Shown here piece after piece: positions 34,943-44,900 of a DNA stretch of 60,140 bases. The position numbers were made by a program, and so were the translations under genes. Origin of the DNA: Butyrivibrio sp. MC2013 (GTDB lineage: Bacteria > Bacillota > Clostridia > Lachnospirales > Lachnospiraceae); assembly GCF_000424585.1 (NCBI RefSeq), contig NZ_KE384211.1, forward strand, positions 332,698-392,837. Direction: 5' to 3'. Below the pieces are notes generated by a model. That model worked only from the letters and a program-made list of their open reading frames with translations. It had not been told where the DNA came from and made no database searches. The first letter of the stretch is position 1, and every line of letters begins with the position of its first letter.

Positions 34943-35596
34943 TCAAGCGTAGAAAGCCTGCATGCCGATAAGGACAAAAAGGTTTCTTCCGTTAAATGTC
35001 TGCTTGCCGTTGTATCTTCTGAAAAAAAGTACAGAGTTATTGTTAAGAACGTTATGTCCACCGCTTATAACTCCCTGACATACAGCGATCACTTCAGGGC
35101 TGGTCTGCTCTGCGGGAACTGCTGCTGCACTGGCATAGGTGGTGAACTGATGTTTCTGTGAAAGCACTTCTGAAATGGTATTAGGGAAAGCAGGTGACAT
35201 GACTCTGTTCATGATAACCTGGGCAACCGCAACCTGACCTGCCAGATCTGTAGGTCCTGCTTCCTTTACTACTACATTGGCCATCAGCACCAGTTCTTCA
35301 GGTGTTGCTTCATAAGCGTATCCTACGGCTACTGCTTCCTGTCCTTCAGGAGCCTGTGCTTCTGCTGCTTCAGCTGTCTGAGCCTCTGCCACTACCTGCT
35401 CTGCGGGTACTTCTTCTGCATGAGCTGCGATATTAAGACCAGATAAAGGTGATGAAAGTGATATCACCGTCATAGATAAAGCTAATTTCTTTGCAGCTCT
35501 CCTGATCATATCCCCTGCTGCATTTACGGTTACATTGTTCTCTTTTTTAATAAAACTAACGTAATTCATAACACCGGCTATACCCAAATGGAACAA
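34943..35596 (-). CDS. Secreted cell-wall hydrolase, SleB/CwlJ type
   Basis: 217 residues if translation starts at the TTG at 35596 (AGGTGA four bases ahead); ATGs at 35566 and 35509 are alternatives. A signal peptide is plausible from RRAAKKLALSMTVISL to the AAHA site (about residue 58). An Ala-Glu-rich linker follows, then the hydrolase domain (about 100-217): LVLMANVVVKEAGPTDLAGQ (catalytic Glu), VAQVIMNRVMSPAFPNTISEVLS. Family members cleave peptidoglycan, in spore germination or cell-wall turnover. The start codon is the weak point. Confidence 0.85.
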   Translation of the reverse strand: MFHLGIAGVMNYVSFIKKENNVTVNAAGDMIRRAAKKLALSMTVISLSSPLSGLNIAAHAEEVPAEQVVAEAQTAEAAEAQAPEGQEAVAVGYAYEATPEELVLMANVVVKEAGPTDLAGQVAVAQVIMNRVMSPAFPNTISEVLSQKHQFTTYASAAAVPAEQTSPEVIAVCQGVISGGHNVLNNNSVLFFRRYNGKQTFNGRNLFVLIGMQAFYA

Positions 35597-35599
35597 TCT

Positions 35600-36088
35600 T
35601 TCACCTGACTAATTCAAAAGAATTATTATTCTCCCTGCAGGCTTGTAAAGTCGATAACGTGCATCAGCTTTACAGATTATTTGGTCTTATAGCCTTGCTT
35701 CTCCTTTTCTTACAATTGTTATAATTTGTTACGACAAGCGTAATAATATCAGATTAGATATCATAAAAACAATCATAAAAAATAGAGAATTTGCGTTTTG
35801 TTACGTAAATCAGATTATTTTCTTACGTTTCTGCGAGAAAATATCATGCTCAAGCCCAGTAAATAAGCCATTTTTGATCTTCATCTCTTTTGATGGTCAC
35901 AGGCTCATTTTTTATATTATTTTTATTTTTAGCCAAAAGAACAACAAGTGAAATGTTACAAAAATAATACAACGTCATATAAATGATTATTCATTTTTAC
36001 CATAGACAGAAAGCTTACCCTTCTCTCCCCTCTTCTGATTATCCTGGGCCACAGATGTGAGCCTGGGGCATACCTTTACTTATCATAT
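35600..36088. other. AT-rich intergenic region
   Basis: About 490 bases without a credible gene. Near 35645-35675 there is a small hairpin GTAAAG...CTTTAC upstream of the hydrolase gene. No known riboswitch consensus was found by eye. It probably carries the promoter of the hydrolase gene. Confidence 0.5.
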
Positions 36089-36703
36089 TTATTCCAGAAC
36101 AAGTTCTTCACCGGGTTTAAGAATGATCTTTCCCGGTGCATCAAAGCTCTCTGCCACACTTATATCAAAACCGCTCTTATCCTTCACCGGCTCCATATGA
36201 TAAGGGATTGTATGCCTGGATCCTATAGTCCTTGCACATTCAGAAGCTTCGGTAACATCCATGTTATAGATCCCATCACAGCAAAGGAAGGCGTAATCCA
36301 GCTTTCTGTCTGCAAAAGAGGCCATTGAAGGCGTAGTAGATGTATCACCGGAAAAGTATACCTTTATGCCATCAGAGAATGTCAGTATAAATCCTACACA
36401 TTCTGAAACATTATGGTTTTTGTTATAACCTGCTTCCACCGCTTCAACAGACACAAAAGCAAGGTCATAATTCTGATACTTTCCATTCTTTAAGGCATCA
36501 GACCATTTGATGAGAGTACATCCCTCATTTTTGCTGCTGATGAGGTCCATCTGGGTGTGATCATAGTGCCCGTGGGTCATCAAGATAAGATCCGCAGGAA
36601 GATCATAGCCATCTCCCATAAATGGATCAAGATAGATTACTTTTCCTTCTCCTGTAACAATTCTTATGCTACCATGTCCCTGATAAAGTAATGTTGCTGC
36701 CAT
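36089..36703 (-). CDS. MBL-fold metal-dependent hydrolase, UlaG-like
   Basis: 204 residues from the ATG at 36703 with GAGGAGG seven bases ahead; an upstream in-frame start at 36766 would lie inside the terminator of the gene before. Metal motifs: LLYQGHGSIRI, LILMTHGHYDHTQMDL (HxHxxxH-type), VYFSGDTSTTPSM and TIPYHMEP. This COG2220 group includes lactonases and RNA-independent phosphoesterases of unknown substrate. Single gene. Confidence 0.9.
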   Translation of the reverse strand: MAATLLYQGHGSIRIVTGEGKVIYLDPFMGDGYDLPADLILMTHGHYDHTQMDLISSKNEGCTLIKWSDALKNGKYQNYDLAFVSVEAVEAGYNKNHNVSECVGFILTFSDGIKVYFSGDTSTTPSMASFADRKLDYAFLCCDGIYNMDVTEASECARTIGSRHTIPYHMEPVKDKSGFDISVAESFDAPGKIILKPGEELVLE

Positions 36704-36750
36704 GACATCTTCCTCCTCTATAACGTAGTTTTTTATCATTTCTAATATAG

Positions 36751-36799
36751 CAAAAAGAGGCGCCATTTAACAGCAATCATTACTGCTAAATGGCGCCTC
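36751..36799 (-). terminator. Intrinsic terminator after the PadR-HAAS-DUF4342-like operon
   Basis: Stem AGGCGCCATTTAACAG...CTGCTAAATGGCGCCT, then CTTTTTG on the minus strand. Confidence 0.85.
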
Positions 36800-36802
36800 T
36801 GA

Positions 36803-36884
36803 AGTGCAAGGATGTACTTCTATGTCGTTTATACATGGATGTATATTGACATGTTCAGAAGTGCAAGGATGCACTTCTATGTCA
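36803..36884. repeat. 56/57-bp hairpin repeat, about one and a half copies
   Basis: AGTGCAAGGATGTACTTCTATGTC recurs with a 57-base period; the spacer holds a weak palindrome around ATACATGGATGTAT. Same family as 51963-52099. Confidence 0.8.
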
Positions 36885-36894
36885 TAAATTTTAT

Positions 36895-37293
36895 TTAATC
36901 ATCAGATCCGGTGATCTTATCTACTGTTCCATCCTTCTTGACGATCTCCAGCACGCAGCCAAAGCCAAATGCTGCAATTGCAGCGCCGATAAATGCCCAG
37001 GGTGCTGCAGTAACACCTACAACGCCTCCGATAATACCTACATTTACAGGTACTGACAGAAGTATCTCATCCTTTCTTCTGATCTGGACCTTAGCCACAT
37101 TACCTTCCTCAATCTTCTCCTTGAGCTTTGAAACCAGATCCTGGCTCTCTTTGTTGTCGCTGTCAGGAGTCAGGTACTTGATAGCATCCTCTGCTACTCC
37201 ACCTGTCTGCTCCAAAGCCTTCTTTGCTGTCTTGAAATCCACGCCTGTCTCGTCAATAACCTTTTCGATTGCTTCAATTGTGATGTTTTCCAT
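36895..37293 (-). CDS. DUF4342-like protein with UBA-like N-terminus
   Basis: 132 residues from the ATG at 37293 (GGAGGAAAAGAAT ahead). Residues 1-45 form a UBA/NAC-like helical unit (IDETGVDFKTAKKALEQTGG), and the remainder carries a hydrophobic hairpin (about 82-112, VNVGIIGGVVGVTAAPWAFI in part). This suggests a small membrane-attached protein. It follows the HAAS/DUF4097-like gene by 26 bases and is the last gene of the PadR operon. Function unknown. Confidence 0.75.
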   Translation of the reverse strand: MENITIEAIEKVIDETGVDFKTAKKALEQTGGVAEDAIKYLTPDSDNKESQDLVSKLKEKIEEGNVAKVQIRRKDEILLSVPVNVGIIGGVVGVTAAPWAFIGAAIAAFGFGCVLEIVKKDGTVDKITGSDD

Positions 37294-37319
37294 ATTCTTT
37301 TCCTCCATTTTCATATATG

Positions 37320-38462
37320 TTATCTAATTGTAGTGTCGCCTGTTGCCAGTCTGATGTTGATAGTGCCTTTTTGTCCGTTACGGATCACATTTACGCCGTT
37401 CTCACGGACTATTGTATACTTGGAATCTATATCACCGGTCACAGCCTTGTGCCTAAGCACAAATTCTGTATCCGAGAGCTCTAGCGTCACATCTCCTGAT
37501 GCTGTACGGATATCATAATTGTCTATCTGTCCTATACTGCTGACCAGGATATCTCCTGAAGCTGTCTTAATGCTAAGGCCTGTGATATTGCTATCCAGGG
37601 TCAGATCTCCGGTACCGGATTCGGCATAGAGAAAGCCTATCTCTGAATCACTAACCTTGCAGTCACCTGCACCGGATTTAAGATCCAGGTTACTGATAGT
37701 AGAGTCCTTAACAGTCAGATCCCCGGCTCCTGTATGTACTATGAGCCTGGACAGGCTGAGCTTATACACATCCAGATCACCTGATCCATTGCCTATCTTT
37801 ACTCTGGTGATCTGAGCAGGCACAGTCAGTTCCATTCTTCCGGCCAGTCCCCTGGTCACTATTCCCTTCAGGGAGATGTCTTCATTTTTTCTGCTAAGCC
37901 TGATAACAGAGCCCTGCCTTGTCACCCGGATATCAGCAGCAGACGATGGATGTGAATAACAGTAGCTTAGTCTGTCTCCTTCTCTGATATTGATATCCAG
38001 GCTTGCTCCGTCCACTACCAGATCTGTGATTCCCGCTATATCTGTGATCTCGTCCTGGCTAATGATCTCTTCATCCCCACCTGATCTATAGAAGCGCTCA
38101 CCCTGGTTGCTTCCGAATCTTATGGTCTCTCTGATGATATTCTTCATATTCTGCATGACATCATCATGTACTATACGGGAGATGGTAGATCCCAGATTAT
38201 CAAAATCGAAATCAAAATCCAGGTCGATATCTATCTTCTTACCGGAGCTTTTCTTTTCCTCTTCAAAACTTCCAAACTCAGTCAGATCATCAAGGACATT
38301 GTCCACATCACCCAGTTCTCTGATGATCTCTTCTTCTGTTCTGCCTTCCTTTATCCCCTCTTCAAAATGCTCTTCGAAGGCAGAGAGGATATCCTGTGCA
38401 AACTCCTCAGAACAGTTAGACAGCTTGGCTTTTACACTGTCCATATATTCCCTTCTTGTCAT
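37320..38462 (-). CDS. HAAS (DUF1700) plus DUF4097-type beta-helix protein
   Basis: 380 residues. The N-terminal 65 residues (MTRREYMDSVKAKLSNCSEE... ELGDVDNVLDDLTEFG) are a HAAS domain, usual in genes next to PadR regulators. An acidic linker follows and, from about 140, a right-handed beta-helix of DUF4097 type with repeating strands (KIGNGSGDLDVYKL, VHTGAGDLTVKDS, LKSGAGDCKVSDSE, ESGTGDLTLDSN). No signal peptide or membrane helix is evident. It overlaps padR by ATGA. Such modules respond to envelope stress; the direct role is unknown. Confidence 0.88.
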   Translation of the reverse strand: MTRREYMDSVKAKLSNCSEEFAQDILSAFEEHFEEGIKEGRTEEEIIRELGDVDNVLDDLTEFGSFEEEKKSSGKKIDIDLDFDFDFDNLGSTISRIVHDDVMQNMKNIIRETIRFGSNQGERFYRSGGDEEIISQDEITDIAGITDLVVDGASLDINIREGDRLSYCYSHPSSAADIRVTRQGSVIRLSRKNEDISLKGIVTRGLAGRMELTVPAQITRVKIGNGSGDLDVYKLSLSRLIVHTGAGDLTVKDSTISNLDLKSGAGDCKVSDSEIGFLYAESGTGDLTLDSNITGLSIKTASGDILVSSIGQIDNYDIRTASGDVTLELSDTEFVLRHKAVTGDIDSKYTIVRENGVNVIRNGQKGTINIRLATGDTTIR

Positions 38463-38761
38463 ATCAGCTCACCTACCTTCTCAACAAAATCAAGCCACTC
38501 TTTCTTTAGCTCATCCCCGTACTCTCTTCCTGTAGGAGTCAGATGATAATACTTCCTGGCCGGCCCTGACTGGGATTCCACCAGGTAAGTATCCAGATAT
38601 CCCGCATCCTTTAGCCTCTTTAATATCAGATACAAGGTCCCGGCGCTTACCATCATCTTGTTTGAGATCTGATCAGTCAGTTCATAACCGTATCGGTCTC
38701 CATCTCTTAAGAGGGATAGCACGCATAATTCCAATGCGCCTTTCTTAAACTGTGGATTCAT
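38459..38761 (-). CDS. PadR-family transcriptional regulator
   Basis: 100 residues from the ATG at 38761, five bases from AAAGGA; a frame start at 38803 has no ribosome site. PadR winged-helix marks: FKKGALELCVLSLLRDGDRYGYEL, MMVSAGTLYLILKRLKDAGYL and GPARKYYHLTPTGRE. It belongs to the short PadR-s1 group. It probably represses its own three-gene operon. Confidence 0.92.
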   Translation of the reverse strand: MNPQFKKGALELCVLSLLRDGDRYGYELTDQISNKMMVSAGTLYLILKRLKDAGYLDTYLVESQSGPARKYYHLTPTGREYGDELKKEWLDFVEKVGELI

Positions 38762-38840
38762 GGCGGTCCTTTCTATCCAAGTGCTCTTGGATTTATTATT
38801 CATTCATTAAGAACACTGTAGCACATGCTATTCAGTTATG

Positions 38841-38855
38841 CAATATACTATATTG
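38841..38855. promoter_or_regulatory. Perfect 15-base palindrome upstream of padR
   Basis: CAATATA-C-TATATTG. It overlaps a weak promoter-like TTGCAT-N17-TACAGT on the minus strand and is a plausible PadR operator. The remaining divergent region to 39081 is AT-rich, with a degenerate GAAACAC...GTTTCTC hairpin at 39018-39046 that may be a relic of the three-hairpin repeat. Confidence 0.4.
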
Positions 38856-39081
38856 TATTTAATATTATTTTTAGAAAGTTAATGTCTGTATAAGAAACTA
38901 CTCAGATATGGATGTTCATACACTAAACAGTAAAATTGCTCAAATACGTATTTCTTTCATCTCAATAGATAAAAGGTACTATTACAAAATAACGGTATGG
39001 ATTAGAATATAAATGTCTTACGAAACACTATGTAAACACATGTTTCTCAAAGATCATCTAAAAATAAAATGAGAGGAAGCT

Positions 39082-40131
39082 ATGGAAAAAGAAAAACTGC
39101 ATTTCACATCAGATTATATGGAAGGCGCTCATCCTAAGGTATTAGAGGCCGTTGTAAAGACCAACATGGTATCTGTACAGGGATACGGAGAAGATCCTTT
39201 TTGTCAAAGCGCCAAAGACAAGATCCTGAAGGCCTGCGAATGCCCAGGCGGGGAAGTATACTTTCTCTCCGGTGGAACCCAGACCAATCAGACTGTAATA
39301 GACTGCGTACTTAGAAAATATCAGGGAGTAATAGCTGCAGATACAGGCCACATAGCAGTACACGAGGCAGGTGCCATAGAATATGCAGGCCATAAGGTTC
39401 TCACAGTTCCTTCTAAAGACGGCAAGCTTACAGCTGCCCAGGTGGAGAAGCTCTCCAAGGATTACTATGATGATGCCAATCATGAGCATATGATCATGCC
39501 GGGCATGGTATACATCTCCCAGCCCACAGAATACGGCACTCTCTATTCTCTCTCCGAGCTCAAAGAGCTAAGAGCAGTATGTGACAAATATGATATCGCT
39601 CTCTACCTGGACGGAGCAAGACTTGCTTATGCTCTGGCAAGCTCCGCAAATGACGTAACTCTCCCTGATATTGCAAGATACTGTGATGTCTTCTACATCG
39701 GCGGCACCAAATGTGGTTGCTTAAACGGTGAAGCTGTAGTTATACCCAAGAAGGGCTTTATCCCTCACTTCTTTACCATGATCAAGCAGCACGGAGCACT
39801 CCTGGCCAAGGGACGCCTTCTGGGAGTGCAGTTCGATGCGCTCTTCACAGATGGTCTCTATGATGAGATCGGAAGGGCAGCTATTGAATCTGCTGAAGCC
39901 ATCACAGCAGCATTAAAGGATAATGGTTATCACATCTACATAGACTCTCCCACCAACCAGGTCTTCTTCGTAATAAACAATGACAAGATGGCTGAGCTTT
40001 CCGAATATGCAGAATATGGCTACATGGAAAAATATGATGAGAACAGCAGCATCATCCGCTTCTGTCCTTCCTGGGCTGTAACCAAGGAGCAGACTGCGGC
40101 ATTATGTGAGCTGATTAAGAAATTCGCCTAA
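39082..40131 (+). CDS. ltaE: Low-specificity L-threonine aldolase
   Basis: 349 residues; GAGAGGAAG precedes the ATG. PLP fold type I marks: FTSDYMEGAHPKVLEAV, GGTQTNQTVIDCVL, TGHIAVHEAGAIE, LYLDGARLAYAL (Asp binding PLP nitrogen) and YIGGTKCGCLNGEAVV (Schiff-base Lys). It splits threonine or allo-threonine to glycine and acetaldehyde. Monocistronic, and one of three plus-strand genes in the window. Confidence 0.95.
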   Translation: MEKEKLHFTSDYMEGAHPKVLEAVVKTNMVSVQGYGEDPFCQSAKDKILKACECPGGEVYFLSGGTQTNQTVIDCVLRKYQGVIAADTGHIAVHEAGAIEYAGHKVLTVPSKDGKLTAAQVEKLSKDYYDDANHEHMIMPGMVYISQPTEYGTLYSLSELKELRAVCDKYDIALYLDGARLAYALASSANDVTLPDIARYCDVFYIGGTKCGCLNGEAVVIPKKGFIPHFFTMIKQHGALLAKGRLLGVQFDALFTDGLYDEIGRAAIESAEAITAALKDNGYHIYIDSPTNQVFFVINNDKMAELSEYAEYGYMEKYDENSSIIRFCPSWAVTKEQTAALCELIKKFA

Positions 40132-40137
40132 AATAAC

Positions 40138-40279
40138 AGCTCCCGTATTAGTGCAAAAGATCTGGGGCACGCTCTCGCTCCTGCTCGCTGGCAGCACTGC
40201 TAAGCGGCTAAAAAACAGCCGCAAAGCAGTGGCCGCTCGCAAGGGCCCTGCGATTCTTTTGCAACTAATTACGGGAGCT
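40138..40279. repeat. 142-bp inverted-repeat element between convergent genes
   Basis: Arms of about 26 bases: AGCTCCCGTATTAGTGCAAAAG at the left and its imperfect reverse complement at the right. The centre holds CACTGCTAAGCGGCT...AGCCGCAAAGCAGTG. The right arm encodes the last five residues and the TAG stop of the NTPase gene at 40265. It may act as a bidirectional terminator or be a small mobile palindrome. Confidence 0.8.
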
Positions 40280-41236
40280 TATTATTTGCTCAGGCATAAT
40301 ATTCTTTATCTTATCAATAATCTTAGGCGCCTTATAATTTTCATTTAACTTTGCTTTTCCATATCTAAAGACCGTTCTCTGAGTATTCTGTACCAGGAAA
40401 TCCGTGTAAAACTCTTCCCAACTCAGGAATTTATTGCTATCTGCATAATTATAGGTTTCCTCTAAAACAGCTTTAGGAACATCAATAATATCAGCCTTCA
40501 ATATAAGATATTCAAATGACTCGGGTGCAAACAATACACATTTCTTACCTGTTGCAGAAAGATATCTCATAAGTTTGCCAACATCGGGGCCAAATGCCGC
40601 GCCATCAACTATTGCAAGAATACTTTCCTTATTACTATTTCTTATCCGGTCGTATACCTTACTCTTACCACCGGCAGACTCGCAATTTCCACCATATATC
40701 TGTTTATAGAACTCATATCCGGAATTAGAATCCTCGGTTATGACAAGCCCTGGGTTGACTTTATTACACACGTCAGACAGGTTATAAAGCTTATACATCT
40801 CATTATAAACTTTTTTATAAGTGTTATATTTTGATAAACCTGATACATCTCTAAGCCCATATATCTCTTCAACACTATAAGGAAGTAGTGCAAGGTCATC
40901 CCTGCTTACAATAACAAAATAGTTATCTGACCCTCTAACCATTTCAGCAAACTTTGTCTCTTTAAGAAAAGATGCAGTTTCATCGATAAAAATGATACTT
41001 TGACTAAGTGAAGATAATCTCAATACCCAGTCAACATTTGTAAGAACAGTACACTTTTTATCACACTTTATTGTAATACCTGATGAATTACCGTTAGCTT
41101 CGTATTCACCTATAAGTCTTATGAGCTCTGTTTTGCCACTGGCACTATCTCCCTGAAGAATAGTTATATTCCTTTTTACTGTGAGGAAATAGTGAACTTT
41201 GTTGTTATATATTTCAATATCGTATTTTCCTACCAT
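40265..41236 (-). CDS. P-loop NTPase partner of the DUF4869-like protein
   Basis: 323 residues. Walker A GDSASGKTEL is near residue 33, Walker B SIIFIDET near residue 97, and FVIVSRDDLALLPYS (sensor-like) follows. A second alpha/beta part (about 165-245) has LVITEDSNSGYEFYKQ and SILAIVDGAAFGPDVG, which recalls a Toprim or receiver-like fold, but this is uncertain. The last 70 residues are basic. It lies 12 bases after the DUF4869-like gene and has a visibly higher AT content than neighbouring genes, as does that gene, which points to transfer as a pair. No catalytic role can be assigned. Confidence 0.7.
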   Translation of the reverse strand: MVGKYDIEIYNNKVHYFLTVKRNITILQGDSASGKTELIRLIGEYEANGNSSGITIKCDKKCTVLTNVDWVLRLSSLSQSIIFIDETASFLKETKFAEMVRGSDNYFVIVSRDDLALLPYSVEEIYGLRDVSGLSKYNTYKKVYNEMYKLYNLSDVCNKVNPGLVITEDSNSGYEFYKQIYGGNCESAGGKSKVYDRIRNSNKESILAIVDGAAFGPDVGKLMRYLSATGKKCVLFAPESFEYLILKADIIDVPKAVLEETYNYADSNKFLSWEEFYTDFLVQNTQRTVFRYGKAKLNENYKAPKIIDKIKNIMPEQIISSRN

Positions 41237-41248
41237 ATATCTCTCACT

Positions 41249-41698
41249 TTAAATTAAATGATTATCCAGTACCGATTCAGCTAATTCACGTCTATTATGA
41301 ACAATCTTTCCAAGATTCAATATTTCAATATCAAAATCATCTGTTCCAAAATCCATCAAATATCCTAATCTTATTGTAAGATCTTTTTTATTCGCAATCT
41401 TCAAAATCCACTTTGCACAATTATCTCCGCATGCAGAAGCATTAAAAATATGTTCGGAGTCATTATTCATAAGAATTAAAGTCTTAACTCCACCTGACAA
41501 TCTTTCAACAGGAATGGATCCAAGAAATGGACTGTCTATAACCTTAGGTCCAATTACATCAGATTTATCTATATCCTTTATCATCTGAACCGAAATAGGA
41601 TCAGTTATCCACTCATCCTCATAGCTATTGTTGAAAAATATATCAGGATTAAAAATATAGCTATTTGATTCTAAATCTCCATAATAGATTTTCAGCAT
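41249..41698 (-). CDS. DUF4869-like protein
   Basis: 149 residues, AT-rich codon use. Marks: N-terminal MLKIYYGDLESNSYIFNPDIFF, then WITDPISVQMIKDIDKSDVI, VERLSGGVKTLILMNND and ASACGDNCAKWILKIA, ending in short beta strands. I connect it to DUF4869 from this pattern. No catalytic motif. It forms a two-gene unit with the P-loop NTPase downstream. Function unknown; the pairing suggests a joint complex. Confidence 0.65.
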   Translation of the reverse strand: MLKIYYGDLESNSYIFNPDIFFNNSYEDEWITDPISVQMIKDIDKSDVIGPKVIDSPFLGSIPVERLSGGVKTLILMNNDSEHIFNASACGDNCAKWILKIANKKDLTIRLGYLMDFGTDDFDIEILNLGKIVHNRRELAESVLDNHLI

Positions 41699-41826
41699 GA
41701 TTATCTTATCCCCTCACTTGTCTGCTTGTACCAGTATAATTATATCGCATTTACTATATTATCAATAGTTTTTCATAAGGTATATTATAGTATTCACATT
41801 GCTGATAAACAGTAGTCATAATAAAA

Positions 41827-41855
41827 TCCCTGCAGGACATCATATCCTGCAGGGA
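41827..41855 (-). terminator. Intrinsic terminator of the giant surface protein gene
   Basis: Stem TCCCTGCAGGA...TCCTGCAGGGA, then ATTTTATT on the minus strand. Confidence 0.85.
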
Positions 41856-41905
41856 GAAATACTGCTTAGCCTGTATTTATTAAGCTATATATAACTGTTT
41901 GATCA

Positions 41906-44900
41906 TTATCTCTTGGTATCTACCTTTTTCCAGATCAGCATACCATCATAGTTACCACATCCGGAAATTGTGATCACTGCCTTACCCTTTTTCTTGGTCT
42001 TATCTCTTGCATCTGAGTTAAGAGTTACTCTCATGGTGTAATCCACACCCTTCTTAAGAGTTCGACCATCCACAGTTACCTTGACACTAGGGCTGGGTCT
42101 CTTATCTCCGGAAAGCTTGAGAGTACCTACATCAGACATTGTGACCTTAGCACCATTCTTGGTCTTTGGAGTAATTTTGAAACTATCCTGCAATGTTCCT
42201 TTCAGGTTCTTCTTACCTGTTACTGTAACAGTTGCATCACCCACATTTACGTTATTGCTGTATTTCACAGTATACATGGATGAAGGAACTGTTATTTCCT
42301 TACCTCCCACCTTCTTTACAAGTTTAACAGTAGGCTTTATGGATTTACCGCTATATACCGCTGAGCTAAATGGCTTTTTCTTGCTATTAAGCTTCTTTAC
42401 AACATATACTGCATCCGCAGGATTCTCAGGACTGGTGATCGTATCTGCTACAATCTTGAAAGTAATAGTCTTGGATCCGCTATAGTTACCTATACCCTTG
42501 ATAGTAACCTTGGCAGTACCTGCATTTACGTTATTCTTGTAGCTGACAATATAATCCTTAGCTTCTACCAGCGGCTTATCACCATGCTTGATCACCAGAA
42601 GGTCATTCAGGTAATAAGCTTTTTTGTTATATTTTACAGTCCTAAGTTCCTTTCTAAGGTACTGGGCAACACCCTTGTTAACCTTAGAGGAATTGTGCTT
42701 ATATACAGTGCTATATCCGCTATCAACATTAATGGAATTACCGCTTACGGTCTTCTCTTCATTGCCATTTACCACATAGCTGATATCTTCATCGGTCATA
42801 GCAAAGGTTACGATGCTAAACCTTGCTATCTTACCCTTCTTTCCTTCAGTTGTTCCCAGGAAGTTAGCGCTGCCATCGGATCTAAGCTCAACATATGTAT
42901 CTTTTGAATTCTTATTGGTGCGGCTACTTCTATTGTCTCCATAGGAAGCAATATCCACGCCTTCAAGATCAGCTATGCTAAGCTTTACCTTGCCCAGCTT
43001 GAAGCTAAGATCTGCCATAGTAAGCGAAACATCTTCACCTGCCAGGTACTGCTGCTTGGGAACAGATACAGTCAGGGAGTTCAGATCAGCCTGTGCTATC
43101 TTATAGTTCAGATAATACTTACCATCAAAGTTGCCAAGACTGCCTGCTGAAAAATCAATAACTGCTCTGTAATCTCCTGCTTTCTTTGCAGAGGAAGCGC
43201 CAACCCATTCACCTGCATTATTGTACTCATAAGAGATACTATAATCCTTCTTGGGTGCCAGCTTCTTTCCATTGTACTTCACTTTTACAGAAGGCTTTTG
43301 AGCTTTTCCGTTATAGGTGTAATACCACTTGGGAGCTGTAAGCTGCAGCTTTAATCCGTTTACACGATGCTCGATCTTTACCTTACCGGGCTTTTGTCCG
43401 GCTGCCAGGCGGGTATGACCTACCAGGCTTACACCATCAGGCAGTACCTCATCATATCCGGGATTATCAAGGTCATTTAAGTTGTTGACCTTGATCACAA
43501 AGCTCTTTGTAACAGAACCTACATAGTTACCCTTACCCGTGATGGTTACTGTGGCATTGCCTGCTTTTTTGTTATTCTTGTAGCTGGCAGAATAATCCTT
43601 CCCGGCTCTAAGCTCTCTTCCGTCTACGATCAAACTCTTAAGAGGTGTGACTTTTTTACCTGTATAATAGATAGAATCAGCATCCTTAACCCAAACAGGT
43701 TCGGTATTGGAATCTGTCAGGATTGTCTTGCTGCCATCATATACCTGAATAGCAGACTTGATGCTGCCCTTGTAATTGCCCACACCGGTTACAAGAAGCT
43801 CATACTTACCGGGAGCAGTCACTGATGCAGCTGACTCTTTGCTTCCCTTAAGCTTATAACTAACTGTATAATCTGTATCCTTTACCAGTGTATTATTTCC
43901 ATCTACAAGTTCCAGCTTAGCTGTGAGCTCTTCGCCCGAGTAAGCATATATACTCTCTCTCAAGATCAGCATCTTGCTATCCAGATTCTTTCTGGATACG
44001 GAGAATGCCTTGGTATATACATAGAATCCTGTATAATTGCCGTTACCCCTTATGATGGCATTATAGCTGCCTGCATCAACTACTGTATCTACAGCAGCAT
44101 CCCATAATTCGGCGGCTGATGCTGTACTTCCTACATAATCCTCATTCTTTATATAACGTATTCTAAGCTGCGCTTCATCAGAGCCGGACTTAATGCTCAG
44201 CTTCTTGCCATTATAAGTCACTTCAGGAAGAGCACTAATGCCCGCACCACTCTTATAAGCCGCCTTGGATATAAGGCCATATTTCATACCTTTACTAAGA
44301 GAGATATCCTTAGGAAGAATCCTGAAGGTAAAGCTTCTGCTGCCTTTGTACTGGGACTTACCTGTCAGTGTTACTTTTGCCAGGCCTGCCTGAACATTGT
44401 TCTCATACTTAACTGTATAAAGAGATGTGGGAAGCTTCCTGCCATCAAAATACAGAGCAAATGAAGGCTTAAGAGCCTTACCTGTATATTGAATTTCCAG
44501 ACTGCTCTCTCCTGTCTCTTCTCCTTCAGGAGCAGCACCTATTATCTGCTCATTGCCATGATCTACGCTTACATTATCAATGTCATTGGCCTCAATGATA
44601 AATGAACCCTTAACAGTTCCCTTATATTTGCCAATACCTGTTGCTGTAAACTGAGCTGTACCACATTTGATATTCTTTGTAAAACTAAGCTTATAGTCCA
44701 CTCCTTCATTAAGAGTGACAGTTTCATCTGCAAGTTGAGCCTTGATAACGATATCATCAGGTTCAATAGCAAGACCTGTATAAGTATAGTTCTGAACAGG
44801 CTCTACTGTTATGCCGCTGCCTGCCAGAGACTTTGGAGCAATATTAAATACGATAAGAGCATTACCGTTAAAGCCCTTATTCTCAAGTCCGGTAATTGAT

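Noticed and set aside
35600..35760. Possible riboswitch upstream of the cell-wall hydrolase gene
   Set aside because: Such genes can carry c-di-AMP riboswitches in Firmicutes, but the conserved blocks were not found.
38166..38546. Plus-strand ORFs opposite the HAAS and PadR genes
   Set aside because: Shadows of strong minus-strand genes with clear domains.
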